Shown here: one piece after another, positions 9,018-12,531 of the stretch | Position numbering within the stretch: position 1 is the stretch's first letter | Layout of the letters: each line of letters opens with the position of its first letter | Source: a bacterium | GTDB lineage: Bacteria > Patescibacteriota > Minisyncoccia > Minisyncoccales > UBA10102 | Reading direction: 5' to 3' | Assembly: GCA_030698465.1 (NCBI GenBank) | Contig: JAUYJZ010000020.1 | Span: 1-12,531 of the forward strand | Length of the DNA: 12,531 nucleotides | Position numbers and translations under genes: made by a program | Notes under the pieces: model-generated | Databases searched by the model: none | Told to the model about the DNA's origin: nothing | What the model saw: only the letters and a program-made list of their open reading frames with translations

Positions 9018-9479
9018 ATGACATCGGCAAAACATATCTGTACGGGAGCCGTTCTGCAGTGCATGGATTTCAGGCTCAGACGAAAGCTCGCCGACGCTTT
9101 AGAGAAGCACTTTCCTCAAGAGGATTACGACCTGATTTCCATTGCAGGAGGGGTGCAGGACTTGCTCAGAGAGGACTGGAGGGAATTTGTTTTCAAGCAG
9201 TTTGACCTTTCCCGAAAACTCCACGAACCCTCTCTCATTGTACTTGTTCAGCATGAGGATTGCGGTGCCTATGGAGGGACCGCAGCCTTCGGAGATTTTG
9301 AGCGAGAGTTAAAAGCCCACCAGGACGAGATCCGCAGAGCAAGAGTACTTCTTGAGGCGCGTTATCCGGAAACAAGAATAGAAGGATACTTGTTCCGTCT
9401 TTCTGGTGAGATGATTCCGCTTCACGAAGGAGAAACCCTTCCTTCTCTGACAGCTGAGGTACTCCACGAAGCTCAGTAG
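9018..9479 (+). CDS. Beta-carbonic anhydrase-like protein
   Basis: The 153-residue protein has the beta-class zinc signature: C15-x-D17-x-R19 (CMDFR) and H79-x-x-C82-G (HEDCG), giving the Cys-His-Cys ligand set and the Asp-Arg dyad. SIAGGVQDLL stands where the family has RNAG. Beta-carbonic anhydrases interconvert CO2 and bicarbonate in the cytoplasm. The protein is shorter than the common 200-residue form, with the C-terminal part reduced, so a related zinc enzyme is possible. AAGGAG at 9007-9012, five bases before ATG 9018, is one of the few strong ribosome sites in the window and fixes the start. It has its own promoter at 8944-8972, may also be reached by ATP operon read-through, and is followed at once by a terminator. 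Confidence 0.72.
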   Translation: MTSAKHICTGAVLQCMDFRLRRKLADALEKHFPQEDYDLISIAGGVQDLLREDWREFVFKQFDLSRKLHEPSLIVLVQHEDCGAYGGTAAFGDFERELKAHQDEIRRARVLLEARYPETRIEGYLFRLSGEMIPLHEGETLPSLTAEVLHEAQ

Positions 9480-9483
9480 TTAG

Positions 9484-9512
9484 CCGAGGCAGACACCTGT
9501 CTCGGTTTTTTT
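9484..9512 (+). terminator. Intrinsic terminator after the carbonic anhydrase-like gene
   Basis: CCGAGGCAG (9484-9492) pairs with CTGTCTCGG (9497-9505) through nine positions with one G-U wobble, with loop ACAC, followed by seven T. It begins 4 bases after the stop and is the first convincing terminator downstream of atpB. Confidence 0.9.
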
Positions 9513-9515
9513 GCT

Positions 9516-9544
9516 TTGAAAAATGTGGGCTGGCGAGGTATAAT
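9516..9544 (+). promoter_or_regulatory. Sigma-70 promoter of the glutaredoxin-ccdA-zwf unit
   Basis: TTGAAA at 9516-9521 and TATAAT at 9539-9544 are spaced by exactly 17 bp. The predicted start near 9551 leaves a leader of about 48 bases before the ATG at 9599. AAGGA at 9579-9583 is 15 bases from that ATG, longer than ideal. Confidence 0.85.
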
Positions 9545-9598
9545 GAAAACACTAAAGGGTGGAGATAATAAATTTCTTAAGGACATACCAACAAAAAT

Positions 9599-9835
9599 AT
9601 GGCAGACGTAACCATTTATACCACTCCAACATGCGTGTACTGCAAGGCAGCAAAGGAGTTCTTTAAGGAAAACAACGTAGAATATGATGAAAAGAACGTT
9701 GCAGAAGATGAGCTAGCAAGAGACGTCATGATGGAAAAGTCAGGTCAATTGGGCGTTCCCGTCATTGATGTGAAAGGGAATATAGTTATTGGTTTTGACG
9801 AAAAGAAGCTTTCTGAGCTCTTGGGGCTGAAGTAA
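9599..9835 (+). CDS. Glutaredoxin-like thioredoxin-fold protein (NrdH/Grx type)
   Basis: A 78-residue single-domain thioredoxin fold with the redox motif C12-V-Y-C15 after the first strand (VTIYTTPTCVYCK) and the cis-proline at V53-P54 (LGVPVID), followed by GFDEKKLSELLGL. Length and order fit glutaredoxin/NrdH-like proteins, which reduce disulfides in cytoplasmic partners such as ribonucleotide reductase, using either glutathione or thioredoxin reductase. The CVYC pair differs from CPYC of classical glutaredoxins. It is the first gene of the redox unit behind a strong promoter. The TAA stop at 9833-9835 lies inside the stem of a perfect hairpin. Confidence 0.9.
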   Translation: MADVTIYTTPTCVYCKAAKEFFKENNVEYDEKNVAEDELARDVMMEKSGQLGVPVIDVKGNIVIGFDEKKLSELLGLK

Positions 9836-9912
9836 ACTGCTTTACTTCAGCGGGCAGTTTAGGCGGAGCTCCTGCGGAGCCGTTAAAAACTGCCCCGGGT
9901 CGCCGGAGGCGA
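9826..9912 (+). repeat. Hairpin cluster between the glutaredoxin-like gene and the membrane protein gene
   Basis: Three structures follow each other: GCTGAAGTAAA/TTTACTTCAGC at 9826-9851 (11 bp perfect, loop CTGC, containing the stop codon); GGGCAGTTT/AAACTGCCC at 9852-9895 (9 bp) enclosing GCTCC/GGAGC at 9868-9880; and TCGCC/GGCGA at 9900-9912. There is no T-tract, so a simple terminator is unlikely. The arrangement resembles the middle of the element at 2594-2666, which has a CTGC-loop stem followed directly by a G-rich stem and a TCGCC-N3-GGCGA hairpin. It may attenuate or set the mRNA ratio between the first gene and those downstream. Confidence 0.65.
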
Positions 9913-9943
9913 ATACCAAAAATAGAGTTCTGGTGAACTGAAT

Positions 9944-10153
9944 ATGAATATTGAATTTCTTGGCTTTACATTAGATGTCATCGGAAAAGTTCTGGTCGCC
10001 TTTACCGCTCTTATGGTGCATCATCGGTTCCGCAAAGAACACAAGGTTGATGAGCAAGTGTTCCGGTCAATGCGGAGAGAGCAGGTGATGGGTATTTTAG
10101 GGATTATCCTGATTGTTGCAGGGTACCTGCTTCAGGCGCCCTTTAAGATATAG
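9944..10153 (+). CDS. Small two-helix membrane protein of unknown function
   Basis: The 69-residue product has two hydrophobic segments, at about residues 8-25 (LDVIGKVLVAFTALMV) and 48-64 (VMGILGIILIVAGYLL). A strongly basic middle (HHRFRKEHKVDEQVFRSMRREQ) lies between them and probably faces the cytoplasm. GGTGA 6 bases before the ATG is a weak ribosome site. The stop is one base before the start of ccdA, so translation is likely coupled and the two products may act together at the membrane. I do not recognise a named family. It has no cysteine, so it cannot itself carry electrons by thiol exchange. Confidence 0.75.
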   Translation: MNIEFLGFTLDVIGKVLVAFTALMVHHRFRKEHKVDEQVFRSMRREQVMGILGIILIVAGYLLQAPFKI

Positions 10154-10154
10154 A

Positions 10155-10958
10155 ATGGAACCTTTGGCTCTCATTATTCCAGCCTTCATAGCTGGCATTC
10201 TCACCTTTTTGGCACCCTGTACCTTACCTTTGGTTCCTGCCTACTTGAGTTTTATTTCGGGGGCCTCAGCTGCTGATTTACGAGATCCGGAAAAGGCGTT
10301 GCAGGCTAGTGCAAAAGTATTCTTCAATGGTCTGTTTTATGTTTTGGGGTTTAGTTTGATATTTATCATTCTGGGAAGCCTGTTTGGGCTTGGAGGAGCA
10401 GCCTTTTTGCAGTATCGTCCACTTATCACACGCTTTGGTGGAGCGCTCATCATATTCTTTGGACTTTTCTTGCTGATTCCTGCCCTCAATGTTCTTGTCG
10501 GGGGAAAGATTCCCCTTTCTCATATTCCTCTTTTTAACTTCTTTGCTAGAGACCGTCAGTTGTCTGTGACAAGAAGATTGAAACCCGGAAACCCCTTGAG
10601 TTCCTTTCTTTTGGGCTCTACCTTTGCCTTTGGCTGGACGCCATGCGTGGGCCCCATTTTAGCTGTTGTTCTTACTCTGGCTGCCTCTTCTGCAACAGTG
10701 GGAACAGGAGCATTTCTTTTGTTTGTGTTTTCAGCAGGTCTTGCCATTCCTTTCTTGCTGGTTGCCCTTGCAATTGGCTGGGCATCAAATCATTTAATAA
10801 AACTGGGCAAATATTTAAACTGGGTTTCTGTACTTGGAGGATTCTTCTTACTCGTACTTGGGTACTTCATGGTTACAGACAGCTTTGTGGTATGGCTTGG
10901 ATTTATGTACCGAGCCCTGGATTTCATTAATTACGACGTATTGCTGGAGTATCTCTAA
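10155..10958 (+). CDS. ccdA: CcdA/DsbD-type transmembrane thiol electron transporter
   Basis: The 267-residue protein has six to seven membrane helices with the two hallmark cysteines: C22 in TFLAPCTLPLVPAYLSF and C164 in FGWTPCVGPILAVV, both in the proline-flanked contexts of CcdA and the DsbD membrane domain. The family takes electrons from cytoplasmic thioredoxin and passes them across the membrane to extracytoplasmic thiol proteins, for cytochrome c maturation or disulfide repair. An ATG at 10113 in the same frame exists but lies inside the preceding gene and encodes a basic, non-family tail; ATG 10155 gives the normal N-terminus. No cytochrome c genes are visible, so general extracytoplasmic thiol reduction is more likely than cytochrome maturation. 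The TAA overlaps the zwf ribosome site. Confidence 0.9.
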   Translation: MEPLALIIPAFIAGILTFLAPCTLPLVPAYLSFISGASAADLRDPEKALQASAKVFFNGLFYVLGFSLIFIILGSLFGLGGAAFLQYRPLITRFGGALIIFFGLFLLIPALNVLVGGKIPLSHIPLFNFFARDRQLSVTRRLKPGNPLSSFLLGSTFAFGWTPCVGPILAVVLTLAASSATVGTGAFLLFVFSAGLAIPFLLVALAIGWASNHLIKLGKYLNWVSVLGGFFLLVLGYFMVTDSFVVWLGFMYRALDFINYDVLLEYL

Positions 10959-10964
10959 GGAGAT
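10957..10964 (+). promoter_or_regulatory. Strong ribosome binding site of zwf overlapping the ccdA stop
   Basis: AAGGAGAT at 10957-10964 is a near-complete Shine-Dalgarno sequence 11 bases before ATG 10976, and its first two bases belong to the ccdA TAA. It supports cotranscription and an independent, efficient start for zwf. Confidence 0.75.
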
Positions 10965-10975
10965 AGAATAGGCTA

Positions 10976-12373
10976 ATGCCCACAGTTTTTGTCATTCTTG
11001 GAGCAACTGGTGACTTAATGCGCAGGAAACTCATTCCGGCGCTCTTTCATCATTACCAGGAAGGGCTCTTGCCAAAGATGTTCCAGATTGTTGGATTTTC
11101 TCGAGATGTCCTTACAAAGGAGAGTTTTCAAGCAATGGTTCAAGAGATGACGAAAGCTAAGGTTGCGGCCCCGAAAGAAAAAATAGACGAGTTTTCCCGA
11201 TTCTTTGTATATCAGCAAGGCGTGTTTGAAGAGAAGGAAGGGTACAAAAGCTTAGCTCAATTTCTAGGTATGCGAGACAGGGATTGGAAAACCTGTTCCA
11301 ACAAGCTCTTCTATATTGCAGCCCATCCTCAGCATTACAAAACCATCCTCCAGAATCTGAAGTCTTCTGGTTTGACAAAGCCTTGCAGCCCAGAGGAAGG
11401 ATGGACCCGTATTATCGTAGAAAAGCCCTTTGGAAAAGATCTAAAAACCGCCCAGGAGTTAGATCGCCTGTTAGGGAAATTGTTCCGAGAAGAACAAATC
11501 TACCGCATGGATCATTATCTGGGCAAGGAAACCGTGCAGAATATTCTTGCGTTTCGCTTTTCCAACTCTTTTCTGGAACCAGCCTGGAACAAGGATTGGA
11601 TTGAGAGTGTTTGCATTCGCCTATTGGAAGCAGATGGCATTGGAGATAGAGGTATTTTTTATGATGGTATTGGAGCCTTCAGAGATGTTGGGCAAAACCA
11701 TATGCTCCAACTCTTAGCCCTCTTTTTAATGGAAACTCCTTCTTCCTTTGACGGGGACGCGGTGCGACAAGCGCGGGCTGAAGTATTAAAAGCCCTGAAG
11801 GCTCCCAAAGGCAGTGCAGTGCTTGAGAAAACTGCCCGAGGCCAGTACGAAGGATATCAGGGGGAGCAGAATGTGGCTGCGGACTCAAAAACCGAAACCT
11901 ATTTTCGCATCATAACTTCTCTTAACAACGCTCGATGGAAGGGTGTGCCCATTACTTTAGAAAGTGGAAAAGCAATGGAAAAAGATTTAGTGGAGGCGCA
12001 GATTACATTCCGACATCCAACCCCTTGTTTGTGTCCAGACAAAAATCGACACCAAAAAAATGTATTGCGCTATACCATTGAGCCAGATGAAGGGGTAAAA
12101 ATGTCATTTTGGGTCAAGAAGCCGGGTTCTAAAATGCAGATTGAAGAACGCTCTTTCTCCTTTAATTATCGAGAGGCTTTCAAAGGGGATGAGTTTCAGG
12201 AAGCCTATGAACGTCTTTTGCTCAATATTATTCAAGGGGACCAGACCTTGTTCGTGAGTACTGAGGAAATCATGGCAAGCTGGAAGTTCGTTGATTCCAT
12301 TGTGCGGGGCTGGGACAAAGCAAAGGTTCCTTTGGTATCATATCTGAAAGGCGCCCCTGTGATAGAAACTTAA
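10976..12373 (+). CDS. zwf: Glucose-6-phosphate 1-dehydrogenase
   Basis: The 465-residue enzyme catalyses the NADP+-dependent first step of the oxidative pentose phosphate pathway. Landmarks: the nucleotide-binding loop GATGDLMRRK at residues 9-18, EKPFG at 149-153, the substrate motif RMDHYLGKE at 177-185 (family RIDHYLGKE; D179, H180 and K184 correspond to the catalytic and phosphate-binding residues), and QNH at 240-242 with the general-base histidine H242. It is some 25-40 residues shorter than typical bacterial Zwf. Differences from the usual signature include Met for Ile in RIDHY and GIGDRGIFYDGIGAFRD where GxEGRGxYYDxxGAxRD is expected, but the key residues are kept. It is the last gene of the redox unit, so NADPH supply and thiol transport may be coordinated. 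No 6-phosphogluconate dehydrogenase is in the window. Confidence 0.97.
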   Translation: MPTVFVILGATGDLMRRKLIPALFHHYQEGLLPKMFQIVGFSRDVLTKESFQAMVQEMTKAKVAAPKEKIDEFSRFFVYQQGVFEEKEGYKSLAQFLGMRDRDWKTCSNKLFYIAAHPQHYKTILQNLKSSGLTKPCSPEEGWTRIIVEKPFGKDLKTAQELDRLLGKLFREEQIYRMDHYLGKETVQNILAFRFSNSFLEPAWNKDWIESVCIRLLEADGIGDRGIFYDGIGAFRDVGQNHMLQLLALFLMETPSSFDGDAVRQARAEVLKALKAPKGSAVLEKTARGQYEGYQGEQNVAADSKTETYFRIITSLNNARWKGVPITLESGKAMEKDLVEAQITFRHPTPCLCPDKNRHQKNVLRYTIEPDEGVKMSFWVKKPGSKMQIEERSFSFNYREAFKGDEFQEAYERLLLNIIQGDQTLFVSTEEIMASWKFVDSIVRGWDKAKVPLVSYLKGAPVIET

Positions 12374-12376
12374 TAA

Positions 12377-12395
12377 AACTTACTCTCGGTAAGTT
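12377..12395 (+). repeat. Small hairpin after zwf
   Basis: AACTTAC at 12377-12383 pairs with GTAAGTT at 12389-12395 across a 5-base loop. It starts 3 bases after the zwf stop and its right arm runs into a DnaA-box sequence. No T-tract follows. Confidence 0.5.
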
Positions 12396-12402
12396 ATCCA
12401 CA
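12394..12402 (+). promoter_or_regulatory. Perfect DnaA-box sequence
   Basis: TTATCCACA matches the consensus TTATNCACA exactly. It lies in the zwf 3' region next to a terminator, alone within the visible sequence to the right. A second perfect copy in inverted orientation is at 2050-2058. Function as a DnaA site is not shown by sequence alone. Confidence 0.4.
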
Positions 12403-12408
12403 CAAAAA

Positions 12409-12438
12409 CCGCCCGATAAGGGCGGCTATATTGTTTTT
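12409..12438. terminator. Bidirectional intrinsic terminator at the end of zwf
   Basis: CCGCCC (12409-12414) and GGGCGG (12420-12425) form a 6-bp GC stem with loop GATAA. On the plus strand the tail CTATATTGTTTTT is a late T-tract. On the minus strand the stem is followed directly by TTTTTG, a better terminator for a gene coming from the right. It probably separates zwf from a converging neighbour. Confidence 0.75.
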
Positions 12439-12531
12439 AAGATATGTTTTGTGCGGCCTTGGAGTTTGAAAAACTCCAATCCATGAATCTCTTTCTATGC
12501 CTGTCAACGCACCACTCGTCCTCTTTTTTAA
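12437..12531 (-). CDS. Possible 3' end of a minus-strand gene, unrecognised
   Basis: On the minus strand an open frame enters from the window edge and ends at TAA (12437-12439), just before the minus-strand terminator. Its last 30 residues include DEWCVDRHRKRFMDW and end SNSKAAQNIS. I recognise no family. The position of the stop relative to the terminator is the only support. A perfect hairpin at 12459-12479 lies inside it, which argues mildly against coding. Short plus-strand frames starting at 12483 or 12497 also run off the edge but have no ribosome site. Confidence 0.3.
   Translation of the reverse strand, partial: KKEDEWCVDRHRKRFMDWSFSNSKAAQNIS
12459..12479. repeat. Perfect 9-bp hairpin near the right edge
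   Basis: TTGGAGTTT and AAACTCCAA pair perfectly across loop GAA. No T-tract follows on either strand. It may belong to the same GAA-loop hairpin class seen in the element upstream of atpB. Confidence 0.5.

Noticed and set aside
8975..9205. Plus-strand frame overlapping the start of the carbonic anhydrase-like gene.
   Set aside because: It is out of frame with the zinc-motif protein, whose start at 9018 has an excellent ribosome site. No family is recognisable in the alternative frame.
10113..10154. Longer N-terminus for CcdA from the ATG at 10113.
   Set aside because: The extra 14 residues are basic and atypical, and lie inside the preceding gene. ATG 10155 gives the standard family start one base after that gene's stop.

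Overview
The window looks like part of a Candidate Phyla Radiation (Patescibacteria, probably parcubacterial) chromosome. Evidence: very tight gene packing with many overlaps; few Shine-Dalgarno sites; short versions of ATP synthase subunits; an exported lamin-tail-like Cys-rich protein of a kind typical for these genomes; and GC-rich palindromic repeats both between genes and inside a coding region (the [12 protein letters not shown] insertion in atpA). TGA is used as a stop after ribL, atpG and atpD, so the standard bacterial code applies. The lineage is inference from recalled family resemblance, not from a search.

Layout. 1-101: 3' end of a YchF/OLA1-type GTPase gene. 98-1252 (minus): membrane-anchored, Cys-rich lamin-tail-like protein, converging on ychF with a 4-base overlap. 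A short divergent promoter region separates it from 1286-2476 (plus), a CofE-like gamma-glutamyl ligase followed by a RibL-like nucleotidyltransferase. 2477-2991 has no gene. It holds a dense palindromic element (2500-2828, 17-bp perfect ends) and a run of hairpins forming the leader of the ATP synthase operon.

2992-8939 is a complete eight-gene F1Fo ATP synthase operon in the order a-c-b-delta-alpha-gamma-beta-epsilon. Genes from c onward overlap or nearly touch. The c subunit has the carboxylate but not the Na+ ligands, so proton coupling is predicted. Delta is short, and epsilon lacks the C-terminal helical domain. A beta-carbonic anhydrase-like gene (9018-9479) follows with its own promoter, but the first terminator after atpB lies only at 9484-9512, so read-through from the ATP operon is possible.

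9516-12373 is a redox and carbon transcription unit. A strong promoter drives a CxxC glutaredoxin-like protein, followed by a hairpin cluster, a small two-helix membrane protein, a CcdA-type electron transporter and glucose-6-phosphate dehydrogenase. A plausible flow is NADPH from Zwf to cytoplasmic thiol carriers, through CcdA to exported Cys proteins such as the one at 98-1252. The right end has a bidirectional terminator, a perfect DnaA-box sequence and possibly the 3' end of a minus-strand gene.

No CRISPR array, tRNA, rRNA, transposase or defence gene is visible. The least explained parts are the structured element upstream of atpB and the related hairpin cluster after the glutaredoxin gene.
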